64,000 bases of DNA. Origin: Burkholderia stagnalis (lineage in GTDB: Bacteria > Pseudomonadota > Gammaproteobacteria > Burkholderiales > Burkholderiaceae). The notes under the pieces were generated by a model that saw nothing but the letters and a program-made list of their open reading frames with translations, did no database searches and was not told the DNA's origin. The stretch lies in contig NZ_CADESW010000006.1 of the NCBI RefSeq assembly GCF_902830275.1, positions 1 through 64,000 of the forward strand, in the 5' to 3' direction. How positions within the stretch are numbered: position 1 is the first letter of the stretch; every line of letters begins with the position of its first letter. Position numbers and translations under genes: made by a program. Shown here piece by piece: positions 35,701 through 47,762 of this stretch.

Positions 35701-36693
35701 TCAGGCGGCGCCGTCGGGCGGTGCGACCGACTGCTCGATCGCGCCGAACACCGACTTGCCGGCGTCGTCGAGCATCTCGATCTTCACGGTGTCGCCGTAG
35801 CGCATGAATTCGGTCTGCGGCTTGCCGTGCTCGATCGTCTCGAGGCAGCGCTTCTCGGCGATGCAGCAGTAGCCGCGCTTCGGATCCTTGTTCGACACGG
35901 TGCCCGAGCCGACGATCGAGCCCGCGCGCAGGTTGCGCGTCTTCGCCGCGTGCGCGATCAGTTGGCCGAAGTGGAACACCATGTCGGTGCCCGCGTCGGG
36001 CTGGCCGACCTTCCTGCCGTTCCAATGAACGATCATCGGCCGGTGCACGCGGCCGTCGCGCCAGTGCTCGCCGAGTTCGTCCGGCGTCACCGCGACGGGC
36101 GCGAACGCGGTCGCCGGCTTGCTCTGGAAGAAGCCGAAGCCCTTCGCGAGCTCGGCCGGGATCAGGTTGCGCAGCGACACGTCGTTCGCGAGCGTGACGA
36201 GCCGCACGGCCTTCAGCGCGTCATCGGGCGGCACGCCCATCGGCACGTCGCCGGTGATCACCGCGACTTCCGCCTCGAAATCGATGCCCCATTCCTCGGA
36301 ACGGCAGACCACGTCGTCGCGCGGCCCGAGGAAATCGTCGCTGCCGCCCTGGTACATCAGCGGATCGGTCCAGAACTCCGGCGGCATCTCGGCGCCGCGC
36401 GCGCGGCGCACGAGCTCGACGTGGTTCACGTACGCGGAGCCGTCCGCCCACTGGAACGCGCGCGGCAGCGGCGCCATGCAGTTGGCCGGATCGAACGGGA
36501 ACGCATGGCGCGCGCGGCCGTGGTTCACCGCGTCGTACAGGTCGCGCAGCTGCGGCGCGTAGAACGCCCAGTCGTCGATCGCGCGCTGCAGCGTCGGCGC
36601 GATCGCGTCGGCGATCGCCGCGGTATGCAGGTCGCGCGACACGACGATCAGCTGGCCGTCGCGCGTGCCGTCCTTCAGCGAAGCAAGTTTCAT
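35701..36693 (-). CDS. fumarylacetoacetate hydrolase family protein
   Basis: 330 residues, the length of two-domain FAH-family enzymes. The N-terminal part has FYAPQLRDLYDAVNHGRARHAFPFD, and the catalytic part has DFLGPRDDVVCRSEEWGIDFEAEVAVITGDVPMG (Glu/Asp metal ligands) and NLRAGSIVGSGTVSNKDPKRGYCCIAEKRCLETIEHG. It hydrolyses or decarboxylates a 2,4-diketo or acylpyruvate-type acid; true fumarylacetoacetase is longer. Divergent from the IclR gene, 136 bp apart. Confidence 0.9.
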   Translation of the reverse strand: MKLASLKDGTRDGQLIVVSRDLHTAAIADAIAPTLQRAIDDWAFYAPQLRDLYDAVNHGRARHAFPFDPANCMAPLPRAFQWADGSAYVNHVELVRRARGAEMPPEFWTDPLMYQGGSDDFLGPRDDVVCRSEEWGIDFEAEVAVITGDVPMGVPPDDALKAVRLVTLANDVSLRNLIPAELAKGFGFFQSKPATAFAPVAVTPDELGEHWRDGRVHRPMIVHWNGRKVGQPDAGTDMVFHFGQLIAHAAKTRNLRAGSIVGSGTVSNKDPKRGYCCIAEKRCLETIEHGKPQTEFMRYGDTVKIEMLDDAGKSVFGAIEQSVAPPDGAA

Positions 36694-36829
36694 AAGGGGA
36701 ATCTGCCGGTGTAGTGACGATGGAAGGAATCTATTTTACGATGGTGAATCCGTGCGGCGCGCCGGCCTTGCGCGCGCCGTTGCCGAATCGACCGTTGCCT
36801 CCTCATCGCGCGCCGCGCGCCGTTGCCCC

Positions 36830-37696
36830 ATGCCCGCCAGCCAGCTCCCAGACGACGATCTCGCCGAACCCGACACCGCCGACGACGCCGCCGGCGAGAA
36901 CGGCGAGAAGGTCCGTTCCGGCATCCAGTCGATCGAGGTCGGTTTCCGCCTGCTCGACGTGCTGACGAGCGAGCCGCGCGCGATGATGCTGCGCGATCTC
37001 GCGCAGCGCGCGGGCATGAGCCCCGCGAAGGCGCACCGCTACCTGGTCAGCTTCTCGCGGCTCGGCGTGGTGTCTCAGGATCCGGTGTCGGGCCGCTACG
37101 AGCTCGGCGGCTTCGCGCTGCAGATGGGCCTCGCGCGCCTCGCGCGGGTCGACGGCGTGAAGCTCGCGCGGATCGCGCTGACCGAGCTGCGCGACCGGCT
37201 CGACCAGACCGTCGGCATCGCGGTGTGGGGCAATCAGGGGCCGACGATCGTGCACTGGATGGAATCGAGCCATCCGGCGAAGGCGTCGCTGAAGCTCGGC
37301 GACGTGATGCCGCTGCTCGGCTCCGCGACGGGCCTGCTGTTCGCCGCGTACCTGCCGCCCGGCAAGACGGCCGCGATGATCGAACGCGAGCTCGCCGACA
37401 CGCGCCGTTCGCCGCATCACGGCGGGCCGCGCTCGCGCGCCGAGGTCGACGCGGTGCTCGCCGACGTGCGCGCGCACGAGGCCGCGCGCGTCGAAGGGAT
37501 GCTGCTGCCGACGATCCACGCGTTCTGCATGCCGGTGTTCGATGCCGTGGGCGAGCTTGCGCTCGCGATCATCGCGCTCGGCCACGAAGGCGCGTTCGAC
37601 ATCGCGTGGGGCGGCGAGATCGACACCGCGCTGCGCGCCTGCGCGCAGAAATTGTCGTACGAACTCGGCTATAGTCCGGACGCGCGCGACGCGTGA
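36830..37696 (+). CDS. IclR-family transcriptional regulator
   Basis: 288 residues from the ATG at 36830; the open frame before it looks non-coding. The wHTH is SIEVGFRLLDVLTSEPRAMMLRDLAQRAGMSPAKAHRYLVSFSRLGVVSQDPVSGRYELG. The IclR effector domain follows (GIAVWGNQGPTIVHWMESSHPAKASLKLGDVMPLLGSATG ... FCMPVFDAVGELALAIIALG). It probably controls the FAH-family and crotonase genes transcribed away from it. Effector unknown. Confidence 0.9.
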   Translation: MPASQLPDDDLAEPDTADDAAGENGEKVRSGIQSIEVGFRLLDVLTSEPRAMMLRDLAQRAGMSPAKAHRYLVSFSRLGVVSQDPVSGRYELGGFALQMGLARLARVDGVKLARIALTELRDRLDQTVGIAVWGNQGPTIVHWMESSHPAKASLKLGDVMPLLGSATGLLFAAYLPPGKTAAMIERELADTRRSPHHGGPRSRAEVDAVLADVRAHEAARVEGMLLPTIHAFCMPVFDAVGELALAIIALGHEGAFDIAWGGEIDTALRACAQKLSYELGYSPDARDA

Positions 37697-37820
37697 CGCG
37701 CGCACGCCGTGCGAACGCGCGGCGCCTCCGACGGTCGGAATCCTGACGAGACCCGAAACCCGGCACGCACGTTGCGCGCCGGACGACCCACGACCGCCCC
37801 GACTTCTTCGCCGCCCGCCG

Positions 37821-39026
37821 ATGCCGCACGCCGACGCCCGTCCCCGCCATGCCCCGCCCCGCCACTGGCTGCGCGCGTGCGTTGCGCTCGTCGTCGTGCT
37901 GGTGCTGCACGCGCTGGCCGCGCTGTGGTTCACGCGCCACCGCGAGCCGTTCACGCCGCCCGCGGCCGACGCGGTGCCGGTGCAGATCGAATTGCTGAAG
38001 CCGCAGCCGATCGAGCGGCAGCCCGAGCCGAGGCCCGTCGAGAAACCGGCTGCGAAGCCAGTTGCGCCATCCCCCGCGAAACCCGCCACCTCGCCCCGCC
38101 CGGCGCAGCAGGAACCGGTGCTGACGTCGACGCAGAGCGCCGCGCAGGGCGAGCCGCCGGCCGCGGCCGCGCCTGCGGCGTCCGGTGCAACCGGCGCGTC
38201 GGCAGCGGCAGCGGCGGCTGGCGGCGCAAGTGGCGCGATGACGCCGGGCCCCGCGTCGAGCGGCGTGAAATTCGCCGCGCCGCCGTCGGGCGACCTCCAG
38301 TACGACAGCTTCTTCAACGGCGTGCAGAACTCGACCGGCACGATCCACTGGCGTACCGACGGTCAAACGTATGAATTGTCGGTATCGATGCCCGTGCCGT
38401 TCGTCGGCCCGTTCCGCTACCGGAGCCAGGGGCGCATCGACGCGTTCGGCATCGCGCCCGGCCGCTACGTCGAACAGCGCGGCACGCGCCCCGAGGACAT
38501 CGCGATCTTCAACCGCGACATCCGGCAGGTGGTGTTTACGCGCACGCCGAACAACGTGCCGCTGCCCGACGGCACGCAGGACCGCTTCAGCATGCTGATG
38601 CAGCTCGCGGGCCTCCTGCGCGGCAATCCGGACGCGTACAAGCCGGGCGTCACGCAGCAGTTCTTCGTCGTCGACAACAACAGCGGCGAGACCTGGCCGA
38701 TCACGGTGATCGGCGACGAACAGGTGCGGACCGCCACGGGCTTCGTCGCGACGCGGCACTTCATGCGCCTGCCGCGCCGCGAAGGCGACACGCGGCGCAT
38801 CGACATGTGGCTCGCGCCGTCGCTCGGCTGGCTGCCCGCGCGGCTCGTGCAGACCGAACCGAACGGCTCGCAGATCGAGCTGCTGTGGCACGGGCAGCTC
38901 GCCGCGCCCGACCTGCCCGCGTCGACGGCGCACGATGCGGGCAACGCACCGCCCGCTGCGCCGGCACCGGCCGAACCGGCTGCATCGCCCGCGCCCGCAT
39001 CGCCCGCATCGCCCGCGACGCCCTGA
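37821..39026 (+). CDS. DUF3108 membrane-anchored protein
   Basis: 401 residues from the ATG at 37821. One membrane helix (WLRACVALVVVLVLHALAALWF) near residue 14 is followed by a Pro/Ala/Gln-rich periplasmic linker to about 145. The DUF3108 domain comes next (YDSFFNGVQNSTGTIHWRTDGQTYELSVSMPVPFVGPFRYRSQGRIDAFGIAPGRYVEQRG ... RIDMWLAPSLGWLPARLVQTEPNGSQIELLWHGQL). The helix-proline linker-domain layout is TonB-like in shape. The tail is an Ala/Pro repeat. Function unknown; an envelope role is inferred. Confidence 0.85.
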   Translation: MPHADARPRHAPPRHWLRACVALVVVLVLHALAALWFTRHREPFTPPAADAVPVQIELLKPQPIERQPEPRPVEKPAAKPVAPSPAKPATSPRPAQQEPVLTSTQSAAQGEPPAAAAPAASGATGASAAAAAAGGASGAMTPGPASSGVKFAAPPSGDLQYDSFFNGVQNSTGTIHWRTDGQTYELSVSMPVPFVGPFRYRSQGRIDAFGIAPGRYVEQRGTRPEDIAIFNRDIRQVVFTRTPNNVPLPDGTQDRFSMLMQLAGLLRGNPDAYKPGVTQQFFVVDNNSGETWPITVIGDEQVRTATGFVATRHFMRLPRREGDTRRIDMWLAPSLGWLPARLVQTEPNGSQIELLWHGQLAAPDLPASTAHDAGNAPPAAPAPAEPAASPAPASPASPATP

Positions 39027-39309
39027 CGCGCCGCCCCGCGAATCGGCAATTTCGACCGATGCCCCTATGGCCAAAGTCCCTATGCCTAAAGAGTCGCGGT
39101 CACGCGCCGTAAAATAGACATGACACTCTTTAACAACTATTTCGGTGCACCGCCCCACAATAGGAAACGTTTCTGAGGTATCGGCTTCTAACCGAGACAT
39201 CCCGGGCAATGGGAACGGGGTGTGCAGCGCAAGCCCCTTGAAACCGGCGCAGCCTGCCCCACGTATGGGGACAACAAGGCCAGATGCCACTGCGAAGAGG
39301 AGTGCCGCC
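39027..39309. other. structured leader upstream of the DUF3567 gene
   Basis: 283 bp without a gene. It holds GAAACGTTTC (39164-39173), a perfect palindrome with a LacI-type AACGTT core, and several short hairpins: TCGG/CCGA near 39181-39195, GGGG/CCCC at about 39216-39236, and CCCC-ACGTAT-GGGG at about 39258-39271. A TAAAAT box at 39110-39115 may start a transcript. It could be a long 5' leader or a small RNA. Confidence 0.35.
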
Positions 39310-39567
39310 ATGCAAATGATCTACAACAGCCCCAACTACTGCGTCGTCGAGTTCCCGCCGCAGGCCGGCCACCACGCAATGAATTCGGGTGGTTACGAAA
39401 TCGTCGACAAGAACGCGCAGCGCGAGATCTTCATCGACGGCGAGCTCGCCGCCCGGTTTCGCGAGCATGTGAAGCAGCTGATCGAGGATGAACCGTCGCT
39501 CGACGAGGTCGACGAATTCCTCGGACAGTTCGACAGCCTGATGACGCAACCGGTCGTCCTGCACTGA
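39310..39567 (+). CDS. DUF3567 family protein
   Basis: 85 residues: [85 protein letters not shown]. This is the DUF3567 pattern, found widely in beta-proteobacteria without a known function. GAGGAG lies 7 bases before the ATG. It is compact, cytoplasmic and acidic. Its own terminator lies at 39650-39679. Confidence 0.88.
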   Translation: MQMIYNSPNYCVVEFPPQAGHHAMNSGGYEIVDKNAQREIFIDGELAARFREHVKQLIEDEPSLDEVDEFLGQFDSLMTQPVVLH

Positions 39568-39649
39568 CGGCACCTGCCCGGCGCCGCACGCCGGGCTCAC
39601 CGCACGCGGCACGCGGTTCACCAGCGCCGCCCCGAGCACTCCGATCCTG

Positions 39650-39679
39650 CCCCCGCCCGGCCCGCCGCGCGGGGGTTTT
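39650..39679 (+). terminator. terminator after the DUF3567 gene
   Basis: The stem CCCCCGC/GCGGGGG is followed by TTTT, 83 bp past the stop codon. It separates the DUF3567 transcript from metH. Confidence 0.7.
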
Positions 39680-39770
39680 CATTGGGCGCGCGGGCGCGCC
39701 GCGCCGTGCCGGGCGATGCGCGGCCGCACCGGCTACAATGGCGCTTTTCCCGATTCGCCGGTCACCCGCC

Positions 39771-40826
39771 ATGTCTGCGACCCCATCCGTTCTCACCGCT
39801 TCGTACACGCGCGGCGCCCAGCTGCCGGCGCTGCTCAAGCAGCGCATCCTGATCCTCGACGGCGCGATGGGCACGATGATCCAGCGCTACAAGCTCGACG
39901 AGGCCGCGTATCGCGGCGAGCGCTTCAAGGATTTCGCGCGCGACGTGAAGGGCAACAACGAGCTGCTGTCGATCACGCAGCCGCAGATCATCCGGGAAAT
40001 CCACGACCAGTACTTCGCGGCCGGCGCGGACATCGTCGAAACCAACACGTTCGGCGCGACGACCGTCGCGCAGGCCGACTACGGGATGGAGCACCTCGTC
40101 GTCGAGATGAACATCGAATCGGCGCGGCTCGCGCGCGAATCGGCCGCGCAATACGCAACGCCGGACAAGCCGCGCTTCGTCGCGGGCGCGATCGGGCCGA
40201 CGCCGAAGACGGCGAGCATCTCGCCGGACGTCAACGATCCGGGCGCGCGCAACGTCACGTTCGACGAGCTGCGCGATGCGTACTACCAACAGGCGAAGGC
40301 GCTGCTCGACGGCGGCGTCGACCTGTTCCTCGTCGAGACGATCTTCGACACGCTGAACGCGAAGGCCGCGCTGTTCGCGCTCGACCAGCTGTTCGAGGAC
40401 ACCGGCGAACGTCTGCCGATCATGATCTCGGGCACCGTCACCGACGCGTCGGGCCGCATCCTGTCCGGCCAGACGGTCGAGGCGTTCTGGAATTCGCTGC
40501 GCCATGCGAAGCCGCTCACGTTCGGCCTGAACTGCGCGCTCGGCGCGGCGCTGATGCGCCCGTACATCGCCGAGCTCGCGAAGCTGTGCGACACCTACGT
40601 GTCGTGCTACCCGAACGCGGGCCTGCCGAACCCGATGAGCGACACCGGCTTCGACGAGACACCCGACGTCACGTCGGGCCTGCTGAAGGAATTCGCGCAG
40701 GCCGGGCTCGTGAACCTCGCGGGCGGCTGCTGCGGCACGACGCCCGAGCACATCGCCGAGATCGCGAAGGCGCTCGCCGAAGTGAAGCCGCGCCGCTGGC
40801 CGAGCCAGTACAGCGACGCCGCGTAA
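39771..40826 (+). CDS. metH: methionine synthase, homocysteine-binding part
   Basis: 351 residues from the ATG at 39771; an in-frame ATG at 39738 lies inside the probable TACAAT promoter box. It holds only the N-terminal homocysteine module of cobalamin-dependent methionine synthase: [32 protein letters not shown], and the zinc cysteines Cys255 (GLNCALG) and Cys320/Cys321 (GGCCGTTP). These correspond to Cys247, Cys310 and Cys311 of E. coli MetH. The remaining modules are encoded separately 51 bp downstream, so the two proteins must associate to make methionine. Confidence 0.95.
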   Translation: MSATPSVLTASYTRGAQLPALLKQRILILDGAMGTMIQRYKLDEAAYRGERFKDFARDVKGNNELLSITQPQIIREIHDQYFAAGADIVETNTFGATTVAQADYGMEHLVVEMNIESARLARESAAQYATPDKPRFVAGAIGPTPKTASISPDVNDPGARNVTFDELRDAYYQQAKALLDGGVDLFLVETIFDTLNAKAALFALDQLFEDTGERLPIMISGTVTDASGRILSGQTVEAFWNSLRHAKPLTFGLNCALGAALMRPYIAELAKLCDTYVSCYPNAGLPNPMSDTGFDETPDVTSGLLKEFAQAGLVNLAGGCCGTTPEHIAEIAKALAEVKPRRWPSQYSDAA

Positions 40827-40877
40827 ATCCGCCCCGCATCCGCACGCACCCCGCAACCTGCTAAGCACCGCACCGCC

Positions 40878-43595
<2,718 letters not shown>

Positions 43596-43646
43596 TCCGC
43601 GTCGGCGGGCGGCGCACGCCGCCCTTTCACCCGACGAATGGCCAGC

Positions 43647-43674
43647 AAAAAGCCCGCTCGAGAGCGGGCTTTTT
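43647..43674. terminator. bidirectional terminator, metH / DUF1840 gene
   Basis: A perfect stem AAAAAGCCCGCTC/GAGCGGGCTTTTT lies 50 bp past metH and just past the convergent DUF1840 gene. A and T runs on both sides let it serve both transcripts. Confidence 0.92.
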
Positions 43675-43697
43675 GTCGTGCCGGTGGCAGGCGGAGG

Positions 43698-44021
43698 TCA
43701 GAAACCCCAGTGCACGTCGGCCTGGCCGGCCTTCGCTTCGCGCAGCATCGACAGGAACGGCGCGACGCGCTGCGCGAGGCTCGGCGGCACTTCGTGATGC
43801 GCGTGGTCGTCCTCGTCCTCGTGGAAATGGCCCGCATGCTCGGCGCGCTCCTGCTTCGCCTGCGAGACGGCGTCTTCCAGCTTCGCGATCGCGTGATCCA
43901 GCTCGTCGTGCGTAATCACGCCGCGCTCGCCCAGCTGCTTGCCGACGAGACCCAGCACATATACGGCGAAATCCTTCAGCACGTCGAGATCCTGTGCCGC
44001 CTTGCTCTTGAACGTAATCAT
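43698..44021 (-). CDS. DUF1840 family protein
   Basis: 107 residues. The family pattern MITFKSKAAQDLDVLKDFAVYVLGLVGK and GVITHDELDHAIAKLEDAV is followed by an acidic histidine-rich stretch (HAGHFHEDEDDHAHHEV) and PLAQRVAPF-like helix (SLAQRVAPFLSMLREA). The His/Asp cluster could bind metal, but no function is established. It diverges from argS by about 200 bp and converges on metH. Confidence 0.88.
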   Translation of the reverse strand: MITFKSKAAQDLDVLKDFAVYVLGLVGKQLGERGVITHDELDHAIAKLEDAVSQAKQERAEHAGHFHEDEDDHAHHEVPPSLAQRVAPFLSMLREAKAGQADVHWGF

Positions 44022-44220
44022 GACAATTCCCTTATATCTTGTTCTGCCCGCCGCGCGAGATCGGGGAACGCCGGCCGGCCGGCGCCCGGCCTCGCGGACA
44101 CGGACCGCCTGAGCGGCATATTAGCACCTGTTAAAATTCCGCGATCCCTGAAACGCGCGCTCGAAAAGCGCGCCGGCGCGCCGCGGTTCCCGGCCGCCAC
44201 CAACGAAGCCTTCTACCAGC

Positions 44221-46002
44221 ATGCTGCCAGCTCAAAAACAGACCCTCGAAGCCCTGCTCGCGGATAGCGTCAAGCAGGTCGCACACGCCCTGAAAGGCGA
44301 CGACGCCGCGTCCGTCGCGCCCGCGATCACGCTCGAGCGCCCGAAGGTCGCGGCGCACGGCGACGTCGCGTGCAACGTCGCGATGCAGCTCGCGAAGCCG
44401 CTCGGCGCGAACCCGCGCCAGCTCGCCGAGCAGATCGTCGCGGCGCTCACCGCCCAGCCGGGCGCGCAGGGCCTCGTCGAGGCCGCCGAGATCGCCGGCC
44501 CGGGCTTCATCAACCTGCGCCTGACGGCGGCCGCCAAGCAGGCCGTGATCGCCGCGGTGCTCGCCGAAGGCGGCCGGTTCGGCACGTCCGGGCGCGAGAC
44601 GGGCAAGCGCGTGCTGCTCGAGTTCGTGTCGGCGAACCCGACCGGCCCGCTGCACGTCGGCCACGGCCGCCAGGCCGCACTCGGCGACGCGCTCGCGAAC
44701 GTGATCGCGAGCCAGGGCTACGCGGTGCACCGCGAGTTCTACTACAACGACGCCGGCGTGCAGATCGGCAACCTCGCGATCTCGACGCAGGCGCGCGCGC
44801 GCGGCCTGAAGCCGGGCGACGCGGGCTGGCCGGAAGCCGCGTACAACGGCGAGTACATCGCCGACATCGCGCGCGACTACCTGAACGGCGAGACGGTGGC
44901 CGCGAAGGACGGCGAGCCGGTCAAGGGCGCGGGCGACATCGAGGATCTCGAGGCGATCCGCAAGTTCGCGGTCGCGTACCTGCGCCACGAGCAGGACATG
45001 GACCTGCAGGCGTTCGGCGTGAAGTTCGACCAGTACTACCTCGAATCGTCGCTGTACAGCGAAGGCCGGGTCGAGAAAACGGTCGACGCGCTGATCAAGG
45101 CCGGCATGACCTACGAGCAGGAAGGCGCGCTGTGGCTGCGCACGACCGACGAGGGCGACGACAAGGATCGCGTGATGCGCAAGTCGGACGGCACCTACAC
45201 GTATTTCGTGCCGGACGTCGCGTACCACGTGACGAAGTGGGAGCGCGGCTTCACGAAGGTGATCAACATCCAGGGCTCCGACCACCACGGCACGATCGCG
45301 CGCGTGCGCGCCGGCCTGCAGGGGCTGCACATCGGCATCCCGAAGGGCTATCCCGACTACGTGCTGCACAAGATGGTCACCGTGATGCGCGACGGCCAGG
45401 AAGTGAAGATCTCGAAGCGCGCGGGCAGCTACGTGACGGTGCGCGACCTGATCGAATGGTCGGGCGGCGCGGCGCCGGGCCAGGAGCAGGCGCCCGACCT
45501 GCTCGACGAGGCGACCATCACGCGCGGCCGCGATGCGGTGCGCTTCTTCCTGATCTCGCGCAAGGCCGACACCGAATTCGTGTTCGACATCGACCTCGCG
45601 CTGAAGCAGAACGACGAGAACCCGGTCTACTACGTGCAGTACGCGCATGCGCGGATCTGCTCGGTGCTCAACGAATGGAAGTCGCGCTACAACGGCGACG
45701 CCGCGCAACTGCCGGGCGCCGACCTGTCGCAGCTGTCGAGCAAGCAGGCCGCCGCGCTGATGCAGAAGCTCGCCGAGTATCCGGACATGCTCACGCACGC
45801 GGCCAACGAGCTGGCGCCGCACGCGGTCGCGTTCTACCTGCGCGACCTCGCTGGTGAATTCCACTCGTTCTACAATGCGGAGCGCGTGCTGGTCGACGAC
45901 GAGGCGCCGCGCACCGCGCGCATCGCGCTGCTCGCCGCGACCCGGCAGGTGCTCGAGAACGGCCTGGCGATGCTCGGCGTGTCGGCTCCCGCCAAGATGT
46001 AA
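44221..46002 (+). CDS. argS: arginyl-tRNA synthetase
   Basis: 593 residues, class I. The HIGH motif is HVGH (His145-His148) in [11 protein letters not shown], and the KMSKS equivalent is KISKR (396-400). The N-terminal Add1 domain recognises the tRNA D-loop, and a DALR anticodon-binding domain ends the protein ([16 protein letters not shown]). It charges tRNA-Arg. The start ATG at 44221 follows a TAAAAT box at 44132-44137. A strong terminator follows the gene. Confidence 0.98.
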   Translation: MLPAQKQTLEALLADSVKQVAHALKGDDAASVAPAITLERPKVAAHGDVACNVAMQLAKPLGANPRQLAEQIVAALTAQPGAQGLVEAAEIAGPGFINLRLTAAAKQAVIAAVLAEGGRFGTSGRETGKRVLLEFVSANPTGPLHVGHGRQAALGDALANVIASQGYAVHREFYYNDAGVQIGNLAISTQARARGLKPGDAGWPEAAYNGEYIADIARDYLNGETVAAKDGEPVKGAGDIEDLEAIRKFAVAYLRHEQDMDLQAFGVKFDQYYLESSLYSEGRVEKTVDALIKAGMTYEQEGALWLRTTDEGDDKDRVMRKSDGTYTYFVPDVAYHVTKWERGFTKVINIQGSDHHGTIARVRAGLQGLHIGIPKGYPDYVLHKMVTVMRDGQEVKISKRAGSYVTVRDLIEWSGGAAPGQEQAPDLLDEATITRGRDAVRFFLISRKADTEFVFDIDLALKQNDENPVYYVQYAHARICSVLNEWKSRYNGDAAQLPGADLSQLSSKQAAALMQKLAEYPDMLTHAANELAPHAVAFYLRDLAGEFHSFYNAERVLVDDEAPRTARIALLAATRQVLENGLAMLGVSAPAKM

Positions 46003-46025
46003 GCCCCGCCCGAGCGGGGCAAACA

Positions 46026-46069
46026 GGCCGCGGCCGCGCCCGCCGCAGGCGCGCCTGCCGCGGCCTTTT
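46026..46069 (+). terminator. terminator after argS
   Basis: The stem GGCCGCGG/CCGCGGCC is followed by TTTT, with a long GC-rich loop that can itself fold. A smaller hairpin GCCCCGC/GCGGGGC immediately precedes it at 46003-46020. Confidence 0.75.
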
Positions 46070-46098
46070 CACGATTCTTTTTGCAGGTGACTCAAGCA

Positions 46099-47034
46099 AT
46101 GGCACAACCACGCCGCACTTCGAAACAATCGAAACAAGCCGGAGGGACATTTCTTGGAATCGTGCTGGGCCTGATCGTCGGCCTCGCGATCGCCGTGGTG
46201 GTGGCGCTCTACATCACGCGTTCGCCGTCGCCGTTCGTGTCGAAGGTCGCGCCGCCGCCTGCCGACACCGGCGCGAGCCAGCCGCAGCAGTTCGACCCGA
46301 ACCGCGCGCTGCAGGGCAAGACGCCCGGCCAGCCGGTGCCGCAGGCCGCGCAGCCGGCGCCGCCGAACACCGCGCCCGGCCAGGCCGCGAACCAGACCCA
46401 GGGCGGCCTGCTGCCCGAACCGCAGATCGTCGAGGTGCCGCCGTCGGCCAACGGGTCGACTGCATCGAACGGGTCGGCGAGCTCGAATGCGTCGAACGGC
46501 GCGTCGAATGGCGCGTCGAATGGCGCATCGAACAACGGCGTCGCCGTCGCACCGAAGCCGGCCGACGTGACCCCGCCGCCGAAGAAGCCGCAGCCGGTCG
46601 AGAAACCGCAGTCGAACGCGAATTCGAACTCGAATTCGAACGACGACGACCTCGGCCGCTTCGCCGCGCAGAAGCAGGCGCAGCAGGCCCAGAAGGCGCA
46701 GCAGCAGATGGCCGCGAACACGCCGAAGCCCACGTCGTCGGCCGCCGCCGCGAACAACGGCTCCGCCGCGAAGCCGCCGGCCGCGAACGACGCGAATACC
46801 GGCTACTTCCTGCAGGTCGGCGCCTACAAGACGGAAACGGACGCCGAGCAGCAGCGCGCGCGCCTCGGCTTCCAGGGTTTCGAGTCGAAGGTGTCGAAGC
46901 GCGACGTCAGCGGCGTCACGTATTTCCGCGTGCGCGTCGGCCCGTTCTCGAAATTCGAGGATATGAACTCGGCACGCCAGCGCCTGTCCGATGCAGGAGT
47001 CGATACGGCGGTGATTCGCTTCACCAAGCAGTAA
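46099..47034 (+). CDS. SPOR-domain membrane protein
   Basis: 311 residues from the ATG at 46099. An inner-membrane helix (GTFLGIVLGLIVGLAIAVVVALYI) near residue 14 is followed by a long low-complexity periplasmic linker rich in Pro, Ala, Asn and Ser, then a C-terminal SPOR domain (YFLQVGAYKTETDAEQQRARLGFQGFESKVSKRDVSGVTYFRVRVGPFSKFEDMNSARQRLSDAGVDTAVIRF). SPOR domains bind denuded glycans at the division septum, so it is an FtsN-like cell-division candidate. The linker contains 12-bp repeats (NGAS units) at about 46490-46540. Confidence 0.92.
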   Translation: MAQPRRTSKQSKQAGGTFLGIVLGLIVGLAIAVVVALYITRSPSPFVSKVAPPPADTGASQPQQFDPNRALQGKTPGQPVPQAAQPAPPNTAPGQAANQTQGGLLPEPQIVEVPPSANGSTASNGSASSNASNGASNGASNGASNNGVAVAPKPADVTPPPKKPQPVEKPQSNANSNSNSNDDDLGRFAAQKQAQQAQKAQQQMAANTPKPTSSAAAANNGSAAKPPAANDANTGYFLQVGAYKTETDAEQQRARLGFQGFESKVSKRDVSGVTYFRVRVGPFSKFEDMNSARQRLSDAGVDTAVIRFTKQ

Positions 47035-47042
47035 GACCGGCC

Positions 47043-47061
47043 GGGCGGCGTAACGCCGCCC
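47043..47061 (+). terminator. hairpin after SPOR gene
   Basis: A perfect 8-bp stem GGGCGGCG/CGCCGCCC with a TAA loop lies just past the stop, with CGTTTCGTTTCG downstream. It is a weak or attenuating terminator, since dsbA follows 60 bp later. Confidence 0.5.
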
Positions 47062-47104
47062 CGTTTCGTTTCGCTACCCGAGCAACTGATTCGACGTTCA
47101 CAAC

Positions 47105-47743
47105 ATGAAAAAACTGCTAAGCACGCTTCTCCTGTCCCTCGGCCTCGTGGCCGGTTTCGCGCAGGCCGCGCCGGGTGCGCCGGTCGCGGGCAAGGATTAC
47201 GAGGTCATGAAGTCGCCGCAGCCGGTGTCCGCGCCGGCCGGCAAGGTCGAGGTGATCGAGTTCTTCTGGTACGGCTGCCCGCACTGCTACGAGTTCGAGC
47301 CGACGGTCGAGGCCTGGGTGAAGAAACAGGGCGACAAGATCGAATTCAAGCGCATCCCGGTCGCGTTCCGCGACGATTTCGTCCCGCACTCGAAGCTGTT
47401 CTACACGGTGTCCGCGCTCGGCATCTCCGAGAAGGTCACGCCGGCGATCTTCAACGCGATCCACAAGCAGAAGAACTACCTGCTGACGCCGCAGGCGCAG
47501 GCCGACTTCCTCGCGACGCAGGGCGTCGACAAGAAGAAGTTCATGGACGCGTACAACTCGTTCAGCGTGCAGGGCCAGGTGAAGCAATCGGCCGAGCTGC
47601 TGAAGAGCTACAACATCGACGGCGTGCCGACGATCGTCGTGCAGGGCAAGTACAAGACGGGCCCGGCCTACACGAACAGCCTCGAAGGCACCGCGCAGGT
47701 GCTCGACTATCTCGTGAAGCAGGTTCAGGACAAGAAGCTCTGA
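47105..47743 (+). CDS. dsbA: thiol:disulfide interchange protein DsbA
   Basis: 212 residues with a Sec signal peptide (MKKLLSTLLLSLGLVAGFAQA, cleavage near 21). The active site is Cys58-Pro-His-Cys61 in FFWYGCPHCYEF, and the cis-proline loop is DGVPTIVV. It introduces disulfides into periplasmic proteins. It fits the beta-proteobacterial DsbA length. It follows a SPOR protein gene and precedes an SDR gene by 19 bp. Confidence 0.97.
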   Translation: MKKLLSTLLLSLGLVAGFAQAAPGAPVAGKDYEVMKSPQPVSAPAGKVEVIEFFWYGCPHCYEFEPTVEAWVKKQGDKIEFKRIPVAFRDDFVPHSKLFYTVSALGISEKVTPAIFNAIHKQKNYLLTPQAQADFLATQGVDKKKFMDAYNSFSVQGQVKQSAELLKSYNIDGVPTIVVQGKYKTGPAYTNSLEGTAQVLDYLVKQVQDKKL

Positions 47744-47762
47744 TCCCCGCCACGGCGCCGGC

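Noticed and set aside
39568..39770. S-adenosylmethionine, SAH or cobalamin riboswitch before metH
   Set aside because: Only about 90 bp lie between the terminator and the start, with no conserved aptamer core visible.
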